From contig VZQC01000392.1 in assembly GCA_009823505.1 (NCBI GenBank), positions 6,626,377-6,690,376 on the forward strand: 64,000 nucleotides of DNA, written 5' to 3'. The position numbers were made by a program, and so were the translations under genes. This document shows positions 33,580 to 43,937 of this stretch, one piece after another (the first letter of the stretch is position 1; each line of letters begins with the position of its first letter). The notes below the pieces were generated by a model, which was given only the letters and a program-made list of their open reading frames with translations, ran no database searches and was not told where the DNA came from. The DNA comes from Rhizomys pruinosus. Lineage: Eukaryota; Chordata; Mammalia; Rodentia; Spalacidae.

Positions 33580-35295
33580 TGATCTTTAACACCAAGAAAA
33601 CAGGAAAAAATGGTAAAGTGTAAGCTAAGCATGGAGCATTCAAGACAGATGTTAGAGAGTCATACTAAATCGGATCTTTATCCCATGTCCCAACTTAGAG
33701 TAAATGAATTCTAGCTATATTCAAGTGAAAATGTAAAAAAAAAAAAAAAGGAATTTTAATTATCATGAAGTTGAGTAACAATTCTGAGGTCTGTGTTATT
33801 TTATTTTGGAAATGTTAAGGCAGAAATAACAAAATGATTGATGTATTTCACACATTGAATTTGAAAACAAAGCTAAAGTAAAAATCTTCCATTTATCAAA
33901 TGCCAAAAAATTTACGAGGCCCTGGGTTTGACCCCAAGTCCACTCAACCCCCTTTTATAACCAAAAAACCCCTTCTTTTTGCCTATACACATTAAGTGAA
34001 CTTTAGAACTTTAGTTGCCACCTCATGACCAGCTTCAAGGACCTCCCACATGAACAGTCATACAAGTTCCTATTGAAGGAATCTGTGATTATCTAAATGC
34101 TCATTGTTACCATCTTGACATTTATGATTTTTGGAAAAGAGGCACAACATCGTCCACTTTCACTCAATTCCCCCAAACTACAAAGTCAATCCCCATTCTC
34201 TTGATTATTCTACAATCTTTCTCCTCCAAGTGGGACTTTTTATCAGCTTTCCTTGTATTATGTTAGGCAAATGGTTGTAGAAAACCACCAGTATGATCAA
34301 ATGGAATTTAAAGGCTAATGGTTGTGGAGGGCACATGTCTGCTCAATTTCCTGATAATTCACTACATTCCCTGACACTTTTTCCTTTGTTAATTTCTTTA
34401 TTGAGTGCCTACTATGTGCCAAGAAAGCATAATGGCAATTCTATTTCAGGAATCTGAACTTTTAACTCCCATCTGTTTTCATTGTCTTAAACATAAATCT
34501 GATCTGAAGGAGAAAAGTAAATCTATTCTAGTGCTTGTTCATTCTTCATCCACCTTCTATTAGATAACACCCAGCAGCTGTTTGAAGCCTTTCTGAATGT
34601 CATGAAATCATTTACATATTTGATACTGTGTTATGAATATATTAATTGTTTTTCATCACTATAATGCCTTCTGATTAACTTGAACAATATTTCAAGTGTT
34701 GTATTTGAGGAGACTTTGTGGCTTGTAATGATAATTCTGACATGGTAGATTAGATGGGGACTATATTTCTTGCTCTCTTTTCCTTTACATTTCTTAATTT
34801 CTTGTAGATATATATTAATATCCTAATTTATTTCCAACCATGATTAATACTATAATGGATTAACAAAGTTTATGATTTCATGTCTCTATTAGCAGGAGTT
34901 GTGAACCCCTTTGAGAATCTAATGAAAGTTGTACACCCTTGCATCCAGAGAAGTACACTATTCCATCTGTGCATATAATTCAATAAGCAGTTAGTTATAG
35001 TCTCAAGGATTTAACCAATTCAGAGAAGCTTGCCCAGAGTACATGTCATCTTAAGTATTTCAGTGCTAGCTAAGAAAATGCTTCAGATCATCAATGTCAC
35101 CACTTCTCAAAATTATTTTAACCATATAACTCAATGGTTGAAGAATGTAGAAAAAAGAGAAAGGATGAATGATGCTCACCCCTACCTTCATGCAATGTGT
35201 TTTTTAAGGAAGCTCTGATGGACAAATTATGGAAGCTAGTAATGTAGCCCAGTCTTTTATTCTTTCATGTGAAAGTATTAGTTTACATAAAACAG
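33580..35295. other. No gene seen; unique DNA with one ancient-repeat motif
   Basis: About 34395-34435 holds TTATTGAGTGCCTACTATGTGCCAAG, a widespread L2/MIR-age motif. A short ID-like piece (GAGGCCCTGGGTTTGACCCC) is at 33915-33945. Confidence 0.5.
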
Positions 35296-35299
35296 TGGT

Positions 35300-35395
35300 G
35301 ACTGACACAAGGTCGCATATCCAGTCACTGGAAATGCTTGGACTAGAACCCATGTCATTGGCCCTCTAAGGCAATATCCCATCTATAGCTCAGTT
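35300..35395 (-). mobile_element. MIR SINE fragment, antisense
   Basis: ACACAAGGTCGCATATCCAG then GACTAGAACCCATGTCATTGG matches the MIR core complement. Confidence 0.65.
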
Positions 35396-35963
35396 TGCTT
35401 CTAATTTTAAATCTCTTACTGCTCATGAGACATTAGCCTTAGAGTGAACTTGGACACAGTGTATTGTAAGGCCATGTTTATATATAATCACCATCACTTG
35501 AGCAATAGGAGATGGAAATACAAATGACAGTTCTGTTAAAAATCTTCCTTCATTCCACCTGATTTCTGCCACTTTGATCTTTGTGTTCTATCTTGTTTCA
35601 TAGCAAGACCTTTATTAAAACATGCATTATAGTCAAAAGCAATTCTTTTCTTTTCAACAGTGTGCCATCATGGTGGTTTTTCACAAACACAATTCAGTGT
35701 TCATAATTCTTAAATGGTAGCAGGCTGTAGCCCTGGAGTGGAGACTGCTTGGCTTTAGACCAATGGCTACACAGCCCAGGTTATTACTGGGTTGGTCTCC
35801 AACCCAGTATTCCAGCGTACTTTGTCATTGTCAAGAAACTTGACTAAGATCCAGCTGCAGTGTCTACCTGTTATGCATCTGCTGGTTGATGAGCCAGAAC
35901 TACTCTGCTGTGGTCTCATTTTATTCCTCTGGGTCCAAAATGAGGACAATGCTTCAGAGTGCC

Positions 35964-35969
<6 letters not shown>

Positions 35970-36035
<66 letters not shown>
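35970..36035 (+). repeat. (GA)n microsatellite
   Basis: About 30 GA units with two AA interruptions; it creates Arg-Glu repeat frames that are not genes. Confidence 0.97.
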
Positions 36036-36061
36036 ATCAAGAAATTCAAAAGGAAATTCAG

Positions 36062-36285
36062 GAGCTGAAGAGATAGCTCAGTGGCTGTTCTTCCAGAGAA
36101 GCCATGTTTGATTCACTGCATCCACATAGCAGCTAACATTCATCCATAACTCCAGTTCCAGAGGAATCTAACACCTTCTTCTGAACTCCATGTATATTGC
36201 ACACAGGGGTGCACAAGACATGCATGCAGGCAATACACTCATATATGTACATTAAAAGTAATAAAATAATTTTAAAAATAGAAAA
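36062..36285 (+). mobile_element. B2-type SINE, sense, old
   Basis: GAGCTGAAGAGATAGCTCAG head, GAACTCCATG and TGCATGCAGGCAATACACTC in the body, A-rich tail. Confidence 0.88.
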
Positions 36286-36509
36286 TGAATTTCGCAGATA
36301 GAAGTTTTAGAAATAAGGTGGCTCCAAGATTACCTGGAATGAAGACTCATGTTTCTTTGGGTGGGATTTTCCTGTGCTGTATTAGAAGCAAAGTTATTTC
36401 ATCTGCAGACAAAGATCTATTTACATGTACCTTCATCTGCTACAAAATACTGAAACATTGATGAAAGCTTTCCAGGCTAGAATTCTATACCACAAAACAG
36501 CACTGATGT

Positions 36510-36685
36510 TGGTAGTGGTTAAGGATGCACACTTTGAAACCAGTTGGACATGAAGATAAACCCAGGCTTTTCCACTACCTGTCTGGCCTAAGCAAGGTTA
36601 ACTTATTGGATTTTATCTATTCAAATGGAGGATACAATAGCCATATTAGTAGTGTGTTTTGAGGAATCAGATGGAGACTGAGTAG
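36510..36685 (+). mobile_element. MIR SINE, sense
   Basis: GGTTAAGGATGCACACTTTG, CTTTTCCACTACCTGTCTGGCC and CAAGGTTAACTTATTGG follow the MIR consensus order. Confidence 0.8.
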
Positions 36686-36744
36686 CAGATATTTGCTCCT
36701 CTTGATTATGTTCATCAGAAATCCACAGTCAACTTTATGTTCCT

Positions 36745-36895
36745 TTTGCGTATCTGTGTATACATGTGCATGTGTGTTGGAATTTCAAGCATCTGCCTTT
36801 GGAATGAGCTTATTACGTGGGTGCTGAGGATCGAAACTCAGATTCTCATGCTTTGGGGGCAAGCACTTTGCTTAGTGAGCTATCCCTCAAGGGTG
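36745..36895 (-). mobile_element. Old B2-like SINE, antisense
   Basis: GTGCATGTGTGTTGG, ACGTGGGTGCTGAGGATCGA and AAGCACTTTGCTTAGTGAGC are the body, B-box and head of an antisense tRNA-derived SINE. Confidence 0.75.
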
Positions 36896-37309
36896 TGCAT
36901 TCTGAGTGTTGTAATTACTTCCTGTCATCTGTAGTCCAACTAAAGAGAAAGAGCACAGAAAAGATGGCAGGACGGGAGTGGAAGTGCAGTGGTTTAGCTC
37001 ATAACTACCCCATAAACCTTCATTTAGCTCTCTGTTTTTGGCCTCATGTTCCTTCAGAATGAATTAGAAGTCTGCACTAGAACAATATTTTTAGGTTTAT
37101 CTAGGGCTTAAGTAAATCAAAGTCACTGTAAGGGCTATTTTTAGTGCAGAAACAAGAGCACTACCCTTAAAGTCTGAATGAGGAGCTCTGCAGTGTGGTC
37201 ATGGGAACTGTATTATAATCCAGGTTTCACAGATTACTTCATCTGTGGTAACCACTGGCCCAGGCAGTCTAATGGGTCTTCCTTCCCTGAATTCCTTCTG
37301 TCTTAGAAT

Positions 37310-37815
37310 TAAGTGCTATGAAAATAATTAATTTCTTTTTTTGCAATAAAATAATGTTCTTTGTTCCAGAATTTTGTGTAAATGGAATTAAGCAGTAGAA
37401 TTCACATGTGCTTTCATTCATTGGAATAGTTTTTAAATCTATTAGTTGTTCGTGTGTCTGTTATTCTTTTTACTGCTAAGTAGCCTTCCATTGTATAAAT
37501 ATAACAAACCAAATTCCATCATCATCAGTTTTGTGCTGATGGGGTTTTTTAATTATTTTCTGGCTTTAGCTATTACACAAACAAGCACCATGAAGATTTG
37601 TGTTCCAGTATGTTACAGACTGATGTTTCATTTCCCCTACATGCTTATCAGCTGTCAATTTCCTCAGTGAAATGAAAACACATGGGTCCACTTTTTGATG
37701 AATTGCTGAACCTATTTCCAAATAGCCTGTACTTTTTTACATAGCTACCAGCAATGCATAAGTTTTATGAATGGTCCAATTTCTTGCCAGCACTTAATTT
37801 ATACGTGATCTTTCC
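37310..37815 (-). mobile_element. Ancient LINE-1 3' end, antisense
   Basis: ACTGCTAAGTAGCCTTCCATTGTATAA, GGGTCCACTTTTTGATG and GCTACCAGCAATGCATAAG match the complement of late L1 ORF2 in a heavily diverged copy. Confidence 0.75.
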
Positions 37816-38036
37816 TTCAAAAATTGTTTGTTACTATAGCATTGTGGTTTGAATATGTATATTTATTTGATGTTTCTATGATGATCAGTTTCATGTATGA
37901 TTGGTAAACTGCACATCTTTTTTAAATTTTTATTTTCCCAAGTGATTTTTTTTTTTATCTCTAGACGTTCAATTAAGTGATATACATTTTCTGTAGGGCC
38001 CAGGTGAAGGCAAACTGGGGTTGTTGAAAAGTAATA

Positions 38037-38476
38037 TATTGCTGCCAACTTTGTCTTTTATCACCTTCAGGGTTTTGGGTTTCAGGTTGAGATCTTTGAT
38101 CAACTTGGAGTTTATTTTTGTACAGGGCGAGAGGTATGGGTTTAATTTTGTTCTTCTACAAATGGTGATCACGTTTTTCAACACCATTTGCTGAAGATGC
38201 TATCTTTCCTCCATTGAGTGTTTTTGCCCCCTTTGTCAAATATGAGGTGGCTGAAGTTATATGAGCTCCTTTGGATCTTCAATTTTGTTCCATTGGTCAA
38301 TGGGTCTTGTTTTTTGCCAGTACCAGGCTGTCATTATGACTATAGCCTTTTAATATAGCTTGAAGTCTGGTAAAGTAATCCCCTCTGTATTGCACTTTTT
38401 GCTCAGAGTTGCTTTAGCTATTCGGGGTTTTTTGTTTTTCCATATGAATTTAAGGATTTTTTTCTGAGTCTGTGAA
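38037..38476 (-). pseudogene. Inverted LINE-1 ORF2 segment of the twin-primed insertion
   Basis: Minus-strand reading gives KIHMEKQKTPN-like text, LPDFKLY, then ICRRTKLNPYLSPCTKINSK and KDLNLKPKTLKVIKDKVGSN, the ORF2 stretch between the RT domain and the C-terminal domain. Confidence 0.92.
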
Positions 38477-39300
38477 AAAGCAATCTACAAGACATAGGCA
38501 TAAAGACTTTCTAAATCGAACAGCAGCTGGACAGGAAATAAGGACAATAGCTGACAAGTGAGACCTCATCAAACTCAAAGGCTTTTGTACAGCTAAACAA
38601 ACAATCAAGGGAGTGAAGAGAAAACCCACAGAGTGGGAGGAAACCTTCACCACTGATACATCTGACAGGGTATTATCATCCAAATATATGAACTACTTAA
38701 AAAAAAAACAAAGAAATAAGAAAACAAATGACCTACGAAAAAGATGGAGTAAGAGCTGAACAGAGACTTCACCAGTGAGGAAGTAAAGATGGCTGAGAAA
38801 CATCTTAAAAACTGTTCAACATCATTAATAATTAAGGAAATGCAGATTAAAACCACACAAAGGTATCATCTCACTCTGATAAGACTGGCCAAGATCAAGA
38901 AGTCAAAAGACACCAAATGCTGGAGAGGTTGTGGAGGAAGGGGAACACTCATCCACTGCTGGTGGGAATGTAAACTCATACAATCACAGTGGAAAGCAGT
39001 GCAGAGAACCCTTAAAAGACTCAAAATGAGCCTGCCACCTGACCCAGCCACATCACTCCTGGGTATATACCCACAAGATGCATCCTACCACAAAGATAGA
39101 TGCACAGCTACATTTATTGCAGCTGTCTTCTCAATAGCAAAGAGCTGGAACGAACCCAAATGTCCCTCAACTGATGACTGGATAACAAAAATGTAGTACA
39201 TCTACACAATGGAGTTCTATGAAGTGGTAAAGAAAGATGACATCATGAACTTTGCAGGTAAATGAATGGAACTTGAAGCCATTATGCTAAGGGAGTAACA
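38477..39300 (+). pseudogene. Sense LINE-1 ORF2 C-terminal segment
   Basis: Frame 38789-39196 (135 aa) reads MAEKHLKNCSTSLIIKEMQ, then the cysteine-rich CWRGCGGRGTLIHCWWEC motif, PPDPATSLLGIYPQDA and NEPKCPSTDDWITKM. It keeps the CWRGCG and HCWWEC cysteines that the 24 kb copy lost to a stop. Upstream 38500-38780 is broken by stops. The element's 3'UTR is short: the tail begins about 130 bp after the ORF2 end, where the 24 kb copy has 300 bp more. Confidence 0.93.
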
Positions 39301-39445
39301 CAGTCCCAGAAAAAAAGGCAAATGTTTTCCCTCATTTGTGGATGCTAACACCAAATCCCCAGCTGGCAGGCAAACTAAGCAATTTTATTATTATATTTCA
39401 TTGTATCTCAAAGCAGCTGTGCTATAAAAAAAAAGAAAAGTAATA

Positions 39446-40140
39446 GAAAGATTATGGAAAAGCTGTTAGTAAATTAGAGTAGGAAAGGTCCAATGTGAAG
39501 GCCTGGATGCCCAAGACCACATGTGGAGTCAAGATTGTAGCTGGACATCAAGCTACATAGGAAGCTCATTTTTGAGAATCAGCACTCCAAACACTAGAAT
39601 ATATATATGGCAGATACTTCCACTGTCCCTAGCATAAACCCAAGAGGGAATGAAAGCACAACATTGAGGGATAATCCTTCCTGCAAAGTTTTGCACCATC
39701 ATCCCACCATCAGAGTAATGTGGATCTATTACTCATGGTTGGAGACCAAGGCTAAACCTTAGAGGAGGGGACCACATCTCCATCTGATGCGAGGTACCCA
39801 CAGGTCCAGAGTTGCAACTCATTTAACATACCAGTTCTTGAACAGAACCATGGAACATAGAGATGATCTGAAAAGAAGAAAGCCTGTATTTATGAACATG
39901 GTTCTTTATATACAAATCTAAAATCACATCTTTATACTTTCATGAATACTATTGACAAAATATCTTGTCAGAAACATGAGCGATATGATTATATAACTCC
40001 TTTGCATACATGATAATGTTTTCTGAAAACTGAAATTCTACAAACACTCATATATTGCTTCCCCCAGAAATAAGGTACTTTACTTAAATATCTTAAATGT
40101 GAACTAATTCAGATATCTAGATTTTATTGGTTGTCACTTT
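39446..40140. other. No gene seen
   Basis: Unique DNA; nothing recognised. Confidence 0.5.
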
Positions 40141-40144
40141 TATT

Positions 40145-40250
40145 TTGTATTGTTTTGAAACATGTTCTTGCTAAGTAACGCAAGTTTCCCTCCATTAGAC
40201 TCCTAGGTGCTAGAATTACCAGAATGTGCCACCGTGCCTGCTGTTTAGAA
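40145..40250 (-). mobile_element. Degenerate B1-like SINE, antisense
   Basis: TTTTGAAACATGTTCTTGCTAAG and CTAGGTGCTAGAATTACCAGAATGTGCCACCGTGCC follow the B1 complement. Confidence 0.7.
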
Positions 40251-40722
40251 GGTTTTAGGCCAGTGTTGTGGAAGGAGAAAAACTTCAAGATAAAACAAAC
40301 ATGAACTTTAACACCTGGAAATATTACTTAGTTACTGCGAACTTTATATCACCTGTAAAATGGTGTTTAAATAGTAATTGGAAAATGAATTTAGTGTTTC
40401 ATAGAATGTGGTTTGCTATCTGGCACATAACTCTCAATAATGGTAATTATTGGATATCCTCATTTTGCAGCATCTTGAATTACTACTTCTATATGTAATG
40501 GAATACTAAGGTGAGATATTGAATTTCAAATGAGTTACATTCTAAAATTAGTCAAGGATAGATTTGTATTTTTTGTATTGTAAATGTATTTCTGTCCTGT
40601 GTTAGAAAATTGTTTTCATAGAATATACCTTTTTGGTGAGGTGATGTTACTTAGAGATTACTCATTGTTTCAATACATTTCAGAATCATAGACGAGTCTC
40701 CCATCTATTGTCTTGTCTGAAT

Positions 40723-40723
<1 letters not shown>

Positions 40724-40759
<36 letters not shown>
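40724..40759. repeat. (TA)n microsatellite
   Basis: About 18 TA units; source of Ile-Tyr frames on both strands. Confidence 0.97.
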
Positions 40760-40763
<4 letters not shown>

Positions 40764-41124
40764 AGAACATGTCTTTCGCTCCATATACTTCCTCTTGAGC
40801 ATCTTCCTATGCTGATGAGGAGGGTTGGGGAGAAGGATATTGCATCTGAATTATTTCCTGCCACTGCTAATGCTGCTACTTTCAAGATAAATATAGGGAC
40901 TAAACCATGTACGAATATTGTTTGAATATTTCTTTTGCCGTTTGAAGGCATCAAATAATTTAATCAAAGTCCTTTAGAAGTGCATCTACTGATCCTCTCC
41001 TGTGAGAAATATTCTAGGTCCTCATACTCTGGTGTAAATCTACTTATGCAATTTTACACCTTTCTTGTCAAGGTAAAACATTTACTCTTCTTCCAGCAAA
41101 CCATGTGTTTAAATAGTTCTCCAC

Positions 41125-41125
41125 N
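41125..41125. other. Single assembly N
   Basis: Isolated unresolved base at a start of a TATATA run, 65 bp before a perfect hairpin at 41190-41220. Confidence 0.95.
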
Positions 41126-41189
41126 TATATATGCTCAAGTATGACATCTTCCTGGACCTCTTCAACCAGAAGGGTTCCCTTACTATTGT

Positions 41190-41220
41190 ACTGTAATGGA
41201 AAGATCATTTCCATTACAGT
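41190..41220. repeat. Perfect 31-bp hairpin
   Basis: ACTGTAATGGAAA and TTTCCATTACAGT are exact complements around the loop GATCA. Confidence 0.95.
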
Positions 41221-41639
41221 TGGTGCCAGAGAGTTATTGACATTAATCTGTATCTAGATACTGATGAGGTTGCTTTTTGTGTAATGTAAATGGTTATAGC
41301 TACCTAATAGACTTATTGTATCAATAAGTTTGATTGTCCCTCTCCTTGACCTTTATATTGTTGCACTTTTAAAATAAGAGCAGGAATTGTTTTGACAAGT
41401 TAAGAGGTTGGAAGGTATGTAGTAGGTATGCAATACAATATCAAAAATGTTACCTCCCAATGGTAGAGTCAACCACCAGGCAAAATTAAGTCATCAGGGG
41501 TCTAGGTTTCTACACTTAGAATGTTGGCTCTATAGCCTAAATTATAAAATAAAAATGGTGACTGTTTTAATCAAATACTTTACTACCAATGTCGATTTTT
41601 TTTAAGGCATGGCCTAACTGCATTCAGTAGAGAGAAAGC

Positions 41640-41868
41640 TTTTTTAATTAATTTATTTATTTTTTATGTTTATGAGTGTATGGTGTGAATGAATGTAGGT
41701 TGGTGCAACCCTGTCTTCCAGTGCCGCGGAGATCAGAAGAGGGTGTCAGATTCCCCTGGAACTGGAGCCAAAGACAGTTCTCAGCCACCATGTGGGTGCT
41801 GAGAATCGAACCCAGGTCCTCTGCAAGAGCAGTCGGCGCTCTTAACCACTAGCCATCTCTCCAGCCCC
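41640..41868 (-). mobile_element. B2-type SINE, antisense
   Basis: TATGAGTGTATGGTGTGAATG, ATTCCCCTGGAACTGGAGCC, GGTGCTGAGAATCGAACCC and the terminal AGCCATCTCTCCAGCCCC give the full element. Confidence 0.95.
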
Positions 41869-42069
41869 AGATTTTGTTTAGTAATTGTTAAATGTGGAAC
41901 AAAATTTTTGGATATGCCCCAATTTTCCCAATTTTCGCCTGGGTAACATCTGTTTTCTACGATCCCCCTTTCTCAGGCTCTTTCATTCCCTTTACCTCCA
42001 TGGTTCATTTACATTTTCCTGTCTCCTGCAGTTAGATCAGGATATATGCTCACATATAATTATTTGATG

Positions 42070-42390
42070 CTAAGATGCAGAAATGAGAGAGACCACACAT
42101 TTGCTTGTTTTCTGAGTATGTGTTACTTCAGTTAGCATAAGAGTTTCTAGGTCCATCCACTTACCTGCAAATTTCATGATTCCATAATTCTTTACAGATG
42201 AATAGAACTCCATTGTGTATATGTATTTTATGTTCATTATCCATTCATCAGTTGAGGGAAATTTAGGTTGTTTCCATTTATTAGCTGCTACGAAAAGAGC
42301 AGCAACAAGGATGAATACTTATCTCTACAGTGGAATGAATCCTTTGGGTAAATGCAAAGGAATGGTATAACTGGATAATACAGTATTATA
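42070..42390 (-). mobile_element. Old LINE-1 3' end, antisense
   Basis: TGTGTTACTTCAGTTAGCATAA, GGTCCATCCACTTACCTGCAA, TAGAACTCCATTGTGTATATG and CATCAGTTGAGGG are the complement of the last part of ORF2. No intact frame. Confidence 0.88.
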
Positions 42391-43530
42391 AAGACGATTA
42401 AGATATTTGTATGAAAATCACAAAAATTCAATAAAAATATGCATTTAAAATGCTGAAAAATATTGTGTGTTCTTTACTGATTAAAAAGCCCCTATATATG
42501 GTACCATAATATCTTTACACATAGCTGCATACTATAACAAATCCAAAAGTTTAGCACTAGCTATTCTGGTCACTCTGCCTTGAGTCCACCCTTGTAAAGG
42601 CCTCAGAACTGCAAGTGAGAGTTCTGCATATACGACTTGTCCTGAGTTATTGTTTGTGTCCTCCTTATTGATTGTTTTAAAATCAATGGTAGCATCATCC
42701 CCTTAACTTTTGTTGATGGCCCATTTTTCTAGGCATATATCAAAATTATCTGAAAGAAGCTTTCATGTCAAATCATAGTGGAGAGTTTATAGGCATTGAT
42801 TTGTACTCTGGTTAACATAGGAAAGTTAATAAGCATAACACACTTGTCCCCTCCTATTTTGGTTGATATGGAAAAAAACACACACTAAGTGGTTTAAACA
42901 GAAGAAATTAATTTTTAACAGGTCTAGAGGACAAAATCTAAGAGTAAGTTATCAGCAGGGTTGAGTTCATTGTGAGGCCTTTCTCCTCGGCATATAGATG
43001 GACATCTTCTCTTCTCCCTTTTTCTTCATATGGACTTTCTTCTTACCAAATGATTATCTGTTTTGAATTTTTCTTCTTTTTGTAAAGACACCAGTCAGAT
43101 TATATTAGAGTTTCACCCATATGAACTCACATTACTTTAATTAAAATTTTATCAACTTTATCTCCACATATAGTCAGTTTTAAAAGTACTGAGCATTGAC
43201 ATTTTAATTTTGGCAGAACATACTAGGCCTACAGGAAATTCATGACCAAGATCAAATAGTTAGCAATCACTTTGTGATGGGTTTATTATCTAGTTTGATT
43301 GTACATATACTACATTCTCTGAGAGCTGTCAGTTTAGCTTCATTACATATACATAATCATTACTAAAGCACAATTCACTAGGTTATCACAGGAGCGGCAC
43401 ATGAATCACATAAGTTCACACGTGGAATGTACCATATGTTCAGGCACAGTAATAATATTTTAAATTTTAAAACTTTCTATCACTCAGCAAAATAAATATT
43501 TTCTTCTTCATTTTAAAAATGTGGAAAGTA
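42391..43530. other. No gene seen
   Basis: Unique AT-rich DNA with no supported feature. Confidence 0.5.
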
Positions 43531-43534
43531 ACAT

Positions 43535-43640
43535 TTATAGAGTAGGCTAAAGTGATTGGCTCAAAGGCATAAACTAGTAAGTTCTGGAACTGAGTTCAGA
43601 AAATCTGATTTTGAATCAACATTATTCCCATATACAATAT
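43535..43640 (-). mobile_element. MIR SINE fragment, antisense
   Basis: GGCTCAAAGGCATAAACTAGTAAGTTCTGGAACTGAGTTCAGAAAATCTG matches the MIR core complement. Confidence 0.75.
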
Positions 43641-43694
43641 TTTTTTGGACTCGAGAAAATAAGTTTTCTTTTCTCATTTAAAACTGTTTCATTA

Positions 43695-43917
43695 ATGGGG
43701 CTGGAGAGATGGCTCAGCAGTTTAGATCACTGGCTGCTCCTGAAGAGGACTTGGGTATGATTCCCAGCACCCACATGGTGGCTAACAACCATCTATAAAG
43801 TGGTTCTGGGGAATTCAAGGCCCTCTATTGAACTCCATGGGCATTGTATGACACATATGCACTTACAGATATGTAGGCAATACACTCATACATAAAATAT
43901 AAATAATAAAAATATTT
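43695..43917 (+). mobile_element. B2-type SINE, sense
   Basis: GGGGCTGGAGAGATGGCTCA head and GATTCCCAGCACCCACATGG B-box region, A/T tail with AATAAAAAT. Target duplication AAAACTGTTTCATTAA is present on both sides (43679-43694 and from 43920). Confidence 0.97.
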
Positions 43918-43937
43918 TTAAAACTGTTTCATTAAAT

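Larger units (their letters stand above)
38026..39445. mobile_element. LINE-1 with 5' inversion (twin priming) and target duplication
   Basis: An inverted upstream part of ORF2 (38037-38476, minus) joins head-on to the following part of ORF2 in plus orientation (38477-39434), ending in nine As. The inverted part stops in L1 coordinates at GTTGGCAGCAATA and the sense part restarts at AGCAATCTACAAGACATAGG, so the two halves abut with about six bases shared. GAAAAGTAATA flanks the whole (38026-38036, 39435-39445). This is the hallmark of twin priming during target-primed reverse transcription. Confidence 0.95.

Noticed and set aside
35030..35218. A 62-aa frame with a plausible-looking helix (SQNYFNHITQWLKNVEKR), faintly like a small-GTPase segment.
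   Set aside because: No GTP-binding motif (NKCD or GxxxxGK) is present, and the frame starts in sequence with no coding context.
35792..36076. Arg-Glu repeat protein.
   Set aside because: Translation of the (GA)n microsatellite.
40670..40954. 94-aa minus and 70-aa plus frames crossing a TA repeat.
   Set aside because: Ile-Tyr runs come from the repeat and the remainder has no domain.
41190..41220. MADE1-type mariner MITE.
   Set aside because: The palindrome is only 31 bp, has no TA duplication around it, and does not match that element's terminal sequence.
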